Source of the DNA: Erpobdella octoculata
Taxonomy: Eukaryota > Annelida > Clitellata > Hirudinida > Erpobdellidae
Length of the DNA stretch: 64,000 bases
Direction: 5' to 3'
Assembly (NCBI GenBank): GCA_963978895.1
Contig: OZ022238.1
Coordinates: 29,639,117 to 29,703,116 of the forward strand
Position numbers and translations under genes: made by a program. Position 1 is the stretch's first letter. Each line of letters starts with the position of its first letter. Under the pieces are notes generated by a model. That model searched no databases, had not been told where the DNA came from, and worked only from the letters and a program-made list of their open reading frames with translations. This document shows positions 23,095 through 33,079 of this stretch, piece by piece.

Positions 23095-24354
23095 ACTAGC
23101 GGGGTTACCCGGCGTTGCCCGGGGTTTTTAGAGGTTTTTCTAATGTTTGTCTCTCTCGCTCCCGTTCCCTTCTCCACTTTCCCGTTTTCGTAGCGTTCCC
23201 GGTCGCTTTTCCGCTCTCGGTCGTTTTCCAGCTCCCGGTCGCTTTCCCGCTCAGAAGTTCTGTTATCGATTTTCTCTCTTGCTCGCGTTTCCTTCCAAGC
23301 TTGCTCTCCCGATTCCAGTCGCTTTCCGCGTTCCCGGTCGCTTTCCGCGTTCCCGGTCGCTTTCCGCGTTCCCGGTCGCTTTCCCGTTCCCGGTCGCTTT
23401 CCCGTTCCCGGTCGCTTTCCCGTTCCCGGTCGCTTTCCCGTTCTCGGTCGCTTTCCCGTTCCCGGTCGCTTTCCCGTTCCCGGTCGCTTTCCCGTTTCCG
23501 GTCGCTTTCCCGTTCCCGCTCACGCTTGCTCTCCCGTTCCCGGTCATGCTTGCTCTCCCGTTCCCGGTCATGCTTGCTCTCCCATTCCCGGTCACGGTAG
23601 CTCTCCCGTTCCCGTTTCCGTTCCCGCTCATTTTCTCTTTTACATTCTTTCATAACTTCTGTTAGCCTATAAAACGCAAAATAGATTTGCTAAGACTATA
23701 TATATATATATATGAATGTTTGTGGGTTAGTTTGTCTATTATAGAAACGGGAAAGCACCCGGAACGGACAGCGAGCGGGAACAGAAAAGCAAGCGTGAGC
23801 GGGAATGGGAGAGCAAACGTGAGCGGGAACGGGGCAGCGACCGGGACGGGAAAACGACCGGGAGCGGGAAAGCGACCGGGAGCGGGAAAGCGACCGGGAG
23901 CGGGAAAGCGACCGGGAGCGGGAAAGCGACCGGCAGTGGGAAAACGACCGAAAACGGAAAAGCTAACAGGAGTGGGAAAGCAGGTGGGAAAGGAAACGGG
24001 AGAGAAAGAGACAAACATTAGAAAAACCTCTAAAAAACCTGGGCAACGCCGGGTATCTCCGCTAGTACATACATAAACACACACACACAGACACACATAC
24101 ATGCACATACACATACATACATACACACATACATACGCACATACATATATATATAGTTCCCGCTCGCTCACCCGCTCCGCTCCGCTCATTTTGTGACGGA
24201 TTTCAAAAAATTTTTTTTTCTTTTTGATTTTCATTGACTCTCAAGGTTGTGTGAAAATTTCATTACGATCGGATGAATGGTGTAGCAATGCATAAAGGAC
24301 ATTAACATACATAAATACATATATACAAACATTCATTTTTATATATATAGATAA
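23095..24354. mobile_element. GC-rich minisatellite element with inverted arms
   Basis: The left border is CTAGCGGGGTTACCCGGCG and an inverted partner lies near 24030-24066 (CGCCGGGTATCTCCGCTAG). Each arm holds a tandem 18-bp repeat, unit about TTCCCGGTCGCTTTCCCG, in opposite orientation, joined by a short (TA)n at 23699. Beyond the right arm are (ACAT)n and ATTTCATTACGATCGGATGA, GGTGTAGCAATGCATAAA. Copies lie at 33080 and 47250-49246. This resembles non-autonomous microsatellite-associated elements of invertebrates, but the class is an inference. Because 18 is a multiple of 3, all six frames stay open; the Arg/Ser/Glu-rich 'proteins' here are not credible. Confidence 0.72.
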
Positions 24355-24362
24355 ATATATAG

Positions 24363-24527
24363 TAGCCAAATTTTTTTATTGTTTTTCTCGCTCCCGTTTC
24401 CTTCCCCGGTCGTTTTCACGATCCCGGTCGTTTTCACGATCCCGGTCACTCTCACGATCCCGGTCGCTCTCACGATCCCGGTCGCTTTCCCGATTTTTAA
24501 GAAAATATATTGAAGTTTACGATTAAA
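24363..24527. repeat. Inner part of left TIR of transposon 2, with 21-bp repeats
   Basis: Tandem copies of CCCGGTCGTTTTCACGAT-like text. Its exact inverted partner is at 25065-25235, on the other side of the Ulp1/PHD fragment. Confidence 0.8.
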
Positions 24528-24563
24528 AATTTTTATTAATGAAAATGTTTGTAAAAAAAATAT

Positions 24564-24893
24564 CTATTTAATAAAATCTAAGCATAGCATGCAAGTGAAG
24601 TGTTTCGTTTTGAACTCTTCCTTCGAATACATTAAAAATGTGCATTTTTGGTGAACCCACCTTCTACATTTTTCACACTCCACCCAGTCCCCACCTGCAC
24701 CCTCTCCACCGGTCCCGCAATACAAACAATAATTTGTCATGCTGTCCGATGCCAGCATGATTTCTTTTAGCCACTCTTCCCTTTCACTATCGGGATTAAA
24801 AGAACCACTCAGATCTTCTCCACGATCAAGCCTTCTAATAAAAACACCCACAAAAATACCACAATTATAGGCATCTTTTTGATACTTAGTCAC
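24564..24893 (-). pseudogene. Ulp1-like protease C-terminus plus PHD finger, second copy
   Basis: The minus-strand frame opens TKYQKDAYNCGIFVGVFIRR, the Q.D..NCG.F catalytic cysteine block of C48 peptidases, followed by a short linker and a C4HC3-type PHD finger: CLYCGTGGEGAGGDWVECEKC, then RWVHQKC and HFTCMLCLDFIK. It is a related but clearly diverged version of the fragment at 20916-21450; here both parts are in one exon. Upstream exons are absent, so the protease is partial. It sits centrally between the 710-bp TIRs, the position expected for element-encoded cargo. Confidence 0.75.
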
Positions 24894-25745
24894 GGGTGGC
24901 TTTTTAATGATTAAACGTGGATTTATAAAAAAAAAGCATTATTTTTCATCTTATATAAAGTAGATACAAATTTAGTAAAATTAATTACAAATCGTATATC
25001 TTCCGGTTTTTCTCCATATGGATTATAAAAATAAATAGAATTGTCCTGGTTATCATAAATTTTTAATCGTAAACTTTAATATATTTTCTTAGAAATCGGG
25101 AAAGCGACCGGGATCGTGAGAGTGACCGGGATCGTGAGAGTGACCGGGATCGTGAAAACGACCGGGATCGTGAAAACGACCGGGGAAGGAAACGGGAGCG
25201 AGAAAAACAATAAAAAAAATTTGGCTACTATATATTTATATATATATATTTATTATTTAAGTTAAATAAAGGTTTCTTAAAAATAAAATTTGAACGTGTT
25301 AACGAGTAGCGACTTTGCATATTTGAATATTTTGCATAATTAGCCACAGTGAGCTAGACTCGATTGTCCAATCGCAGCGTCTGTTTATGTTTCGCTTTCT
25401 CGGTTTCTTTGGTATACGGTCCGACGTTTTATTCGATAACTTTTTTATTTATTAACTTTGAGAAGCGAAAGATATATTGTTGGATTTGATATTGAATTAT
25501 CTAAAAACAAGCGTCTCGGATATACCCAGTGCAGAAGTTTAAAAAAAGATCGATTTTCTCAAAGAAGAGCCAATGTTGATTTTATGCAATTTTCGGCGGA
25601 AAATCGTCGTTTTTCGCTTATAACTTTTTTATTTGTTGAACCGAAGACAATCCAAATATACCATTCGATTTCATTTTTTATACCCCATCCAACAATGTAT
25701 AGCATAGCCCCAGTGCAAGCAATTTTTTTTTTTTTTTAATTAGCA

Positions 25746-27568
25746 TTGCCAGCCTCGAGGCTAACTTCACACGCATATGCAACGGTATCATACAATGATA
25801 TCGTTTTTAATAAGTTGCTTACGGAGGGAGTGATAATAATTTGCTCATTAAGATTTGGGACGACAGCAAACCATGCACGAACCTTGGGTGCTAGGTTCAC
25901 AATGTCATCACCCACAAGATCTGGTCGAACAACTAATCTAACACAACCTACAATTTCTGGTTGACCTTTAAGGCCGGATAATTTTATAAATTTATGTGGT
26001 ACCCTATGAAGAGATTTAATTAAATCTTCTCTAATGCAACACACCTCTGCACCACCATCAATCAAAGCTGGAATAGATGGTAATTGATCGATAAATACAT
26101 TCTCATAAGACCTAATGTGATAATCATCAACATCTATAATGGGACATGCTTCGGGACAGGGAAAAGATTTTTGACCATCAAACAATATTTTCCTATCAAC
26201 GAGACCTCTAAAGGAATTTTCTGAATGAGAAGACAAATTTTTACCATCAACCAATGTTTTCCTATCATCGAGACAATTACGGGAATTTTTTGACTGAGAG
26301 GACAAATTTTTATCATCAACAAATGTTTTCCTATCATCGAGACAATTACGGGAATTTTTTGACTGAGAGGACAAATTTTTATCATCAACAAATGTTTTCC
26401 TATCACCGAGACAATTAAAGGAATTTTCTGTTTGACAACAATTAATTCTGGGATTAGGTAAATTTGAGGAAGGGAATTTGTGTAGAGGACATTCCTTGAA
26501 CGAATGACCCTTCTTATGGCATTTGAAGCATAAACCATACTTTTTATCCTTATCCATATTAGGATCAATGGATATTTTAGTCATTCTATTAGGAATGGGA
26601 GACCCTGACCCTTTATCTGTTGGTTTTTGGTTGTTGAATCGAGGCGGTCTAGTCTCATGCTCGTGTGTGGCCATGTAGCTATCCGCAACGCGTGAAAGCT
26701 CTAGATGATTTAACCAATCATCCTTTTCCTGAGTTAAGATAAAATCTGCACAACTGGGAGACATTAGTTGTTTCAACCTATCGGCACACATCAAACTAAC
26801 TAATTGATGGAAATTCTCATCAATATTCCTACTTTTAATATAATACGATAACGCTGTGTGTAATTCAGAAGCTACCTGTGAATAAGTCTCACCAGGTCTT
26901 CTTTTTACAGCATAAAACCTCTCCCTCAAAAGACTGGGAGTGACCCGAAATTCCTGCAATAGAATTTGCTTTAGTTCCTCATAGTCACCTAACTGAGCAA
27001 TGGTCAATCGACTCAAGACTGAGCGAGCTCTATTATTCAAATGGGCCTGTAATATTTTGGGTTTCACATCATCATCAACTTGGTATGATGCAAACTGATT
27101 CTCGAGATATTGAAAATACCCCGGTATTGCAGCAGGATCTGAAGGAAACTCTGCCATTATACCCTTCATGGCATTTTGAAAGCGACTAGAGCGAACGGCT
27201 AAGGAAACCTCAAGACTATTGTGGTCCTGAATCCTTTCACGTTCTAGCTCTAGTTTAGCTTCAGCAAGTCTGCGGGTTGCCCTATCCTCATCTAACCTAG
27301 CTTCAGCGAGTCTACGCTCCTGTTCTAACTTAGCTTCAGCAAGTCTACGCTCCTGTTCTAACTTAGCTTCTTTTGCCGCCAATTCTGCTTCGCGCAATGC
27401 TAATTTACGCTCAGCTATTTCTGACTTAAAATTTTTGCTAACGTTAGTATCTTCACTAACTCTACGTGGACGCCGACTATCATCAACAAATTGATAGTGC
27501 TCCTCGCTAAGGATCCCTATTGGACTATCCTGCGCAACCGACTCTTCAACCGTAGGGGTTCTAATCAT
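25746..27568 (-). pseudogene. Gag and protease of Gypsy element A, cut short by transposon 2
   Basis: Starts at ATG 27568 (MIRTPTVEESVAQDSP). Order of parts: N-terminal coiled coil with repeats of EQERRLAEAKL (residues about 40-115), gag capsid-like region (KGIMAEFPSDPAAIPGYFQY through RRPGETYSQVASELHTALSY), a CCHC zinc knuckle CFKCHKKGHSFKECPLHKF, about four tandem repeats of a 27-residue unit with the core DRKTFVDDKNLSSQSKNS, and an aspartic protease with IPALIDGGAEVCCIREDL. The protease core reads DGGA rather than the usual D[TS]GA. The frame runs into the inserted transposon after YDTVAY and stops within 14 codons. Capsid and protease would package and mature the particle. Confidence 0.9.
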
Positions 27569-27988
27569 ATTTATGAAACCTACTACACAGAAAAAGAAAG
27601 AAAAACCTAACTGGGCAATCCGGCAACGATAAAATCTCTAACCTGAGATGTGGATCGGCCCTCCTTGCGAAATGGATGTCGCCACGTGGTCGAACTGAAC
27701 GGTCTGAAACTGTCCGGACTCTTTCTCCAGCACTGAATCGTCAATCGTCGATCTTGCGGTGAGGATCCTCCTTGATCTGGTCGATTTGCGTCGAATCCCT
27801 GGTCGGTTTTGCAGATCCCGGTCGAATCCCGCTGATCCCGCCAAAACCACTGGATACCGCCAAAGTCGTTAGATCACCAAACTCGATAGAACTTCACCAA
27901 CTCGATGAACTCTATCGCCCAGGACGAATCTCACCCAAAACTGATCGGTGTATCGACTGACTATACCACCGTTGCCACCAAACTTCAC

Positions 27989-28364
27989 TGTCACGCTACC
28001 GCCTTTGCGATAGTCGATATGCTGGAGAAAATTAAAGTCTAAATAAAGTTAAAGACACTCCTTAAACAGTATTAGATGTTTTATTAACGAATACAGTTCG
28101 AAAACTTTATCAAACGACGCGACAGATACAAAAAACGGTTTCAACGTCGATCAAACAATGGCGAAACAGGAACAAGAAAGGCCGAAGTAGTTCGCGACAG
28201 CCTTATAAATACAAGCCCTCCAGGCTACAGGCTACAGGCTTAAACGTTCAAATATTCGCGCAACAATCCAAACACGCAACGTTGTGCAATACCCCTTGCA
28301 CCACCTGCGCCGGAAATCCCAAAGTTAGATCCAGGCACGCACCTGCATTTACGCGGGCGTGACA
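27989..28364 (-). repeat. 5' LTR of Gypsy element A
   Basis: Same sequence as the LTR at 16682-17057 apart from one visible substitution near the inner end (TGCATTTACG against TGCGTTTACG). Followed by the duplicated ATCCC. The adjacent internal sequence on the minus strand includes the primer-binding-like TGGTGGCAACGGTGG. Confidence 0.93.
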
Positions 28365-28681
28365 ATCCCTTTGTTTTATTTTTGCTCTTAATTTTATTTA
28401 TTTATTTCTTTCTATCTATGTATACTTCGACATTTAAGGCCTTCAATTTTTATGTACAATTCTTATCGACGAAAAACACCTATATTGACGGAAAACTAAC
28501 ACCTACAATTCTTATGTTAAATTTAATTTATATTTGCTTCTTTGATTTTAGTCGTAATTAATACCTTCCCTAGCATTTTATTTTGGTCATAATTTTTTTT
28601 TTTTATCTACGTACTTCCACATTTCATTATTTGTTTTTAATCGTCTTTGTTTATGTTCGGTTCCTGTACCGCCCGCCTTTT
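28365..28681. other. AT-rich DNA 5' of a PLE unit
   Basis: T-rich sequence resembling the untranslated 3' ends of the PLEs in this window (compare 15450-15860). No frame of interest. Confidence 0.4.
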
Positions 28682-28733
28682 GCTTTTTCTGAAGATGGCT
28701 GAAAAAATAGCCGAAACTTGCAAGTTAAAAAGT
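28682..28733 (+). ncRNA. Hammerhead ribozyme motif overlapping a PLE start codon
   Basis: Helix I CTTTTT pairs with AAAAAG at the end. Between them are CTGAAGA, helix II GGCT/AGCC, GAAA, self-complementary CTTGCAAG as helix III, and GTT as cleavage triplet. The ATG at 28695, made from the last core A and the start of helix II, opens a frame that continues to the PLE N-terminal motif. Confidence 0.85.
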
Positions 28734-28894
28734 AATAAAGATTTGTATAATCGGGCGTTCTTTGAACAACTTCGTGGGCGAGTTAAATTACGTGAACTAT
28801 CTCATATAATAGAAAAAGTTTGCAACAAAACTTGGTCAATAAAATTTAACCGAGCCTGTATCGACGAAAAATTAACATCTAATTATTTGAATAA

Positions 28895-28900
<6 letters not shown>
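28695..28900 (+). pseudogene. PLE N-terminal fragment starting inside the ribozyme
   Basis: MAEKIAETCKLKSNKDLYNR runs to HIIEKVCNKTWSIKFNRACI and DEKLTSNYLNN, and then becomes IYIYIY in the TA tract at 28893-28914. Compare EKVCNKKWAIVFNKACLKEQ at 32187-32389. The fragment ends at the same place as the others, at a TA microsatellite. Confidence 0.7.
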
Positions 28901-28925
<25 letters not shown>

Positions 28926-29045
28926 GAGGTTAGTGAAAGGAGTTAGTTAACCCCGCGAGACACTCAACCTGAGCAATGCGTGTAAACTCCTTGCTTAAGG
29001 GAGCTACGATGGTGACGCCGGTGAGATTCGAACCGCCGACCTACA
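28926..29045 (-). repeat. tRNA-derived SINE, 5' truncated
   Basis: The minus strand reads a box-B-like GGTTCGAATCTCACCGGCG, followed by CTTAAGCAAGGAGTTTACAC and GCATTGCTC. This resembles the tail domain shared by several metazoan tRNA-derived SINEs. Box A is missing at the 29045 border. Confidence 0.6.
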
Positions 29046-29500
29046 ATATATCATCATTTTCACTGAAAGCCTGGTACCGTTGCAAAGTTGTGGTGGATTT
29101 ATGTTTCGGAGAAGAATAATAAGCGTGCCAATTTTCAATGTTAAAATGTGCGGTGGTATGCCTGGCAAATCAAGATAATTCAAGAATTCAGTTGGATAAT
29201 TGACAACTTTGTCTTGATTCATTAAAGTATCAATTGACTTATACGTTGTCGCTTCGCCTGGTATTTTCTTTTGAATGATGAAATTGATGTCATTGACATC
29301 GTTGTTCTTGGCTGCTAATATGGCACGTACACTAAGCCACTGAAGATTTTTGTAATTCAGTGCGATATCTGGGTAAACTTTGTGAATCAATTCGTCTGTG
29401 CTTGTTGTCATTTTGCAGAAGTTTGTTGGGAATGTGATACATTGTGTGGATCCATCGATTGCTAATTTTCCATTCCCCATATCCAACAATTGTTTTGCGA
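29046..29500 (-). pseudogene. Helitron helicase C-terminal fragment
   Basis: The minus strand encodes GNGKLAIDGSTQCITFPTNF, then NLQWLSVRAILAAKNNDVND, IPGEATTYKSIDTLMNQD, VVNYPTEFLNYLDLPGIPPH and IILLRNINPPQLCNGTRL. These are the late Pif1-family motifs characteristic of Helitron Rep/helicase proteins, which unwind DNA during rolling-circle transposition. The frame is open for about 150 residues, but both ends are cut: SINE at 29045 and PLE near 29540. The N-terminal parts of a Helitron protein at 45317-46501 are a separate locus. Confidence 0.85.
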
Positions 29501-29776
29501 TATATATATGGGTTAAATCAAACGAATACCATTGTTTATTAATCAAAGGCTTAAATTTATTAAGGCTAAGGCTTCTTTTAATTTCAACTTTATGGGGTTA
29601 CTTTCTGTCATAAGGATACTGGTATAATCAACGAGAAATTTATGTGATGGTTTGCTTGAATGTTGTGTTGACATGTGTTTGTATATGCCACCACTCTGAC
29701 AATGCCTAGTCAATCTACGAGACAGAGTGATTCTAGTATGACCAATGTAACTTTCCACCTGACGATGTGGAAACGG

Positions 29777-30986
29777 CAGAGATGTAGTACTTGGTACTCG
29801 TACTCGAGTACAACTCGAGTACCGTTTTCAAGTACTCGTACTCGGAACCTTGGTACTCGTACTCGTACTCGTACTCGTTATTCCACTCAGTACTCGTACT
29901 CGTACTCGTTATTCCACTAAGTACTCGTACTCGCATATCCGACACCTTCTCTAAAAACAGTTTGCTTGTTTACTAAACAGTTGTTTGGGATAATATTTCG
30001 TTTATACTTGCTGAACTCTAGTATAACATATATTTTATATCTAGGTACCAATTTTTAATAATAATTTTCTTTGTTATTTCTGCTTAAGTATCATTATTCT
30101 TCTAATCACTTATTAACAGTCATCAAAGTTTCCATAATTTAGAATTTGAATTTCTTGTACCCACTGTTGTTAAAAGAGATTTCTAAATAATTCCATATCA
30201 CATTCGTTTATATTTGCACTTTGCAGTCACAATTTTGCATTTTTTAAATTTGGTTGTGTTTTTTCAGAACTGGTTAAATTCTTTGTTGAATCAACTAATT
30301 ATTTCTTTGGCATCATTACTCAGTCACCTGCTGTTACGTTGGTGCCGCCATCTGGGTCACCCCCACCAGCCAAAAAGTCAAAGTTGTTTCACAAGTATTC
30401 ATCGGCGTTAGATGACACCTGCCTTGATGTCGATGCACAGTTGACCAGATATCTTGAGATGACGATCACTGGTGATGTGGATGATGCACTAACGTTTTGG
30501 CAGAATCATTCCAGTGACCTTAACAAACTGTATCACCCAGCACTTCGTGCCTTAAGTATTCCAGAGCTTCAAGTTCACCAGTAGAACGTGTGTTCAGCGG
30601 AGTTCAGCCACGGCGGAATAATTTTAAGACCCCATAGGGCTAAGATGTCGGAATATAAACTGTCGTCGCTAATTTTTCGTAAATGTAATGGTTTTTTGAT
30701 GTAGAATAAACTATTATTTTGTTGACTTTAAAAAGTACTCGAAAAGTACTCGCTAAAAATTTCTTGTACTCGTACTTGTACTCGAGACCTCAGTACTCGT
30801 ACTTGTACTCGAGACCTCAGTACTCGTACTTGTACTCGAGACCTCAGTACTCGTACTTGTACTCGAGACCTCAGTACTCGTACTCGTACTCGATAACTTA
30901 ATACCATGGTACTCGTACTCGTACTCGTACTCGACACCATGGTACTCGTACTTGTACTCGGACCATAAGTACTCGCAACATTTCTG
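29777..30986 (+). mobile_element. hAT DNA transposon, internally deleted
   Basis: Perfect 8-bp target duplication GGAAACGG (29769-29776 and 30987-30994). The left end is CAGAGATGTAGTACTTGGTA and the right end, inverted, is CAGAAATGTTGCGAGTACTT. Both subterminal regions are arrays of the hexamer GTACTC/TACTCG (29790-29935 and 30735-30975), probably transposase-binding sites. Between them is only the C-terminal end of a transposase. Confidence 0.92.
30256..30700 (+). pseudogene. hAT transposase C-terminal dimerisation region
   Basis: Encodes LDVDAQLTRYLEMTITGDVD, then DALTFWQNHSSDLNKLYHPALRALSIP, the hAT C-terminal dimerisation block (WW....PLL...A..). A one-base shift after IP is needed to continue with RASSSPVERVFSGVQPRRN, the second half of the block. 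The DDE catalytic part is missing, so this copy is non-autonomous. Confidence 0.85.
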
Positions 30987-31200
30987 GGAAACGGACATGA
31001 AAATTGGTATACTAGGCAAATAATGCACTCCGTTTAATCCCTACCTGCTAGTGCTTATATAAAATAGATCTGAATTTTCAATTCATGGCTTTTTTAATGT
31101 TGGTCACTTCTATGACATATGTCATTCCTTATTTTGACTGGAATCTTGCAGGCATTTAATCAATATTTTTGAATATTTGACATATTGTTCTTAACTTTAG

Positions 31201-31915
31201 CATTTTCAAATGGTTACAGTTTTACTGAAAATCTTGAGGTTTTGTACACAAGACACACAACTGATATTTTAAACAGTTTAATGAATGCAAATTTGGATTC
31301 GCAAGCTGATCTCATCCCTAATGTACGTATATTGAGAAATTATATAAAATTTTATTATTCTCAAATATATGGTTCATTTTTAAGATATTGTCTATGCTTG
31401 TAAGTTTTAATCAATGAATTTATCTTTATTTTACTATACTTAGCAAACCATGTTTTGACTCATTACTTTTGTCTCCACTGCATTTACAACATTTAGCAAA
31501 CAATCACAGGTGTGGAAACGAAGCATTGATGATAACTTGCTCAAATGGTCTGCAAAATTAGCTAGACAGCAGGATAGTAGTCAGGTTTTTCATTTAAAGG
31601 TATTTTTAATTATTATTAAAAAAACATCATTTGATATCTTTTTAATCCAAGATATTTTTACTTCAAATAGGTTGTTACTCTTGAAGCTCTTCCATTTATC
31701 CATAAAATAAATTCAAATTATTCTTGCAATGTTAGACACAACAGTTACCCTTGTTTACTCCCTGATTCTGGTAGGTGATTGTTTGAATTTTAGTTTGAAG
31801 TACTATTTTATTTGTGACAATCTGAAATATAAAATGTGTGCAAATTGTCATTCTTTTTCTTCGTGTACGTTCCTATACATAAATGATTGTCCTCTGAACG
31901 TTCGGTGTGGATCGG
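31201..31915 (+). CDS. NMDA-type glutamate receptor, exons 5-8 (end of amino-terminal domain and start of ligand-binding domain)
   Basis: Exon 5 (31201-31322) FSNGYSFTENLEVLYTRHTT; exon 6 (31510-31599) VWKRSIDDNLLKWSAKLARQ; exon 7 (31671-31774) VVTLEALPFIHKINSNYSCN; exon 8 (31794 to about 31915) with LKYYFICDNLKYKMCANCHS and five or more further Cys. Exon 7 matches the start of the GluN ligand-binding S1 lobe (V.TL...PFV......C......C). Phases between exons 5-6-7-8 agree if exon 7 ends at AG/GTGATT. The donor chosen for exon 8 (G/GTTCAG) leaves one base, which joins exon 9 in frame. The cysteine-rich exon 8 takes the place of the usual variable loop. No frame-breaking mutation is seen. Confidence 0.8.
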
Positions 31916-32139
31916 GTTCAGAAAAAATGTTTCTGATGAACTTTCTAAAACCATTTTTGAAAGTTTGAGGATACTTAAAAATTATTCGGATTGGTCACAA
32001 GAATCTTATATATAAAAGGCAATGTTTGTATGTATATTCAAGCATCAATTGAAAACTGCCAAACAGATTTTATTGAAATTTGGCCCACTCAAGGTTTGTG
32101 TCAAGTTTGGAAAAAATTTGTTAATCTGTTGGTGTTTTA

Positions 32140-32144
32140 TGGAG

Positions 32145-32186
<42 letters not shown>
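32140..32186. repeat. (AT)n microsatellite
   Basis: Pure dinucleotide run at the inner end of the PLE N-terminal fragment. Confidence 0.93.
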
Positions 32187-32188
<2 letters not shown>

Positions 32189-32389
32189 CAAATAATTAGG
32201 AACAAGCTGTTCTTTCAGACACGCTTTATTAAAGACTATGGCCCATTTCTTATTACAAACTTTTTCTATCAACCGTGAAACTTTTGGAAAATCAGAAATA
32301 CCAAGACACTTTTGAACCAACTGGTATATATTTTTATTAATGTTTTGGTCATGAGCTGACCTGCAGGTTTCGGCTTTATTAGCCATCAT
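32187..32389 (-). pseudogene. PLE N-terminal fragment starting inside the ribozyme
   Basis: The minus-strand frame starts at the ATG at 32389 in the hammerhead core (MMANKAETCRSAHDQNINKN) and runs through VSRLIEKVCNKKWAIVFNKA and CLKEQLVPNYLK into the TA tract. It is the closest relative of the fragment at 28695-28900. Confidence 0.72.
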
Positions 32390-32399
32390 CAGAACTCAT
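32351..32399 (-). ncRNA. Hammerhead ribozyme motif overlapping a PLE start codon
   Basis: On the minus strand: ATGAGTT (helix I), CTGATGA, helix II GGCT/AGCC, GAAA, CCTGCAGG helix III, GTC cleavage triplet, AGCTCAT. Helix I pairs over seven positions including one G-U. This is the best-formed of the six motifs. Confidence 0.88.
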
Positions 32400-32525
32400 A
32401 AAAATAATTTAAAATTACAGCTACAACGAAAATATATAAAGGGGCGTGGCTTTAGATATCTTTGATCACTATTCATTCTCAATGTGGCACTAAAAAAAGC
32501 TATAGAACAGAGACGAGCTGGTTCC

Positions 32526-32627
<102 letters not shown>

Positions 32628-33079
32628 AAATATGCTGCCAGTTCATAGACTAAAAATAGTAAATAATGGGGCTACAGGCTATCAGGAAAACCGAATTTAA
32701 AGTGCGGAAGATAATAGTTATAAACTTCTGTCAATAGGTAGATTAATTAATCAATGTTAATGAATCAATTGCAAATATTCACAGTTGTGACAATCGTTGA
32801 TTAAATATGTATGACTTTCATTATTTATTGGAAAATATTTTTTTTAAATCTCGGTATTTGTTTCGAGACTTTATACGAGAACCAAATTTAAGTCTCGCTA
32901 TTTTATTTCAATACGAGACTTCTTCCGCAGGCTGTATCGTTTCAATGGCGATACGGGATCTCCCGTACCGTTTTGAAATCTCGATTGATTTCGTGATAAC
33001 GATTACAGGACGCAGATGCTTAGCATATAAGTTGTACGGCTTACAATCCGTCACTAGCTAATTTAACAGCTATATATAT

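Larger units (their letters stand above)
22559..25775 (-). mobile_element. Mutator-like DNA transposon 2 with TIRs of about 710 bp, inside Gypsy A
   Basis: Flanked by TATGCAACGG (22549-22558 and 25776-25785), consistent with a 9- or 10-bp duplication; the empty site is intact in element C. The right TIR spans 25065-25775. The left TIR is the same sequence inverted but split in two (22559-23094 and 24355-24527) by a younger minisatellite element. Ends carry GAAGTTAGCCTCGAGGCTGG, sharing GAAGTTAGC with transposon 1. Between the TIRs lies a gene fragment for an Ulp1 end plus PHD finger. No transposase is visible. Confidence 0.8.
16682..28364 (-). mobile_element. Gypsy-type LTR retrotransposon A (Gmr1-like gene order), 11.7 kb with nested insertions
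   Basis: Near-identical 376-bp LTRs (TGTCACG...CGTGACA) lie at 16682-17057 and 27989-28364, flanked by a 5-bp duplication ATCCC on both sides. By eye the LTRs differ at one base, so insertion was recent. The element reads on the minus strand: primer-binding-like TGGTGGCAACGGTGG after the 5' LTR, gag and protease, then integrase, then a reverse transcriptase N-terminus, then the polypurine tract AGGGGGGGAGG. RNase H and most RT are missing. Two DNA transposons (19837-22451 and 22559-25775) have split the body. A very similar copy, without those insertions, is at 50619-55902. Confidence 0.93.
29540..31050 (-). pseudogene. Penelope-like element GIY-YIG endonuclease fragment, split by a hAT element
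   Basis: The minus strand reads from about 31030 toward TNFHV-like text and CPFP at the hAT insertion site, then resumes at 29776 with HRQVESYIGHTRITLSRRLT and HCQSGGIYKHMSTQHSSKPS, ending NPIKLKLKEALALINLSL near 29545. Here the YIGHTR catalytic block is intact. The hAT insertion duplicated the eight bases GGAAACGG in the codons of the CPFPH segment just before the endonuclease. Confidence 0.78.

Noticed and set aside
23105..23653. Arg/Glu/Ser-rich 182-residue frame resembling SR or RE-repeat proteins
   Set aside because: The 18-bp GC-rich minisatellite is open in all six frames; similar frames exist on both strands at every copy (33.1, 48.3, 48.7 kb).
22595..25739. 93-residue frames MRSESYIVGFDIELSKNK... 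at both ends of transposon 2
   Set aside because: They are the two copies of the TIR; a real gene spanning a TIR is unlikely, although the frame is open in both.
26134..26568. 144-residue frame with Ile/Leu repeats antiparallel or shifted to gag
   Set aside because: It is a frame-shadow of the tandem repeats in the gag-protease gene on the same strand (also at 53623-54057).
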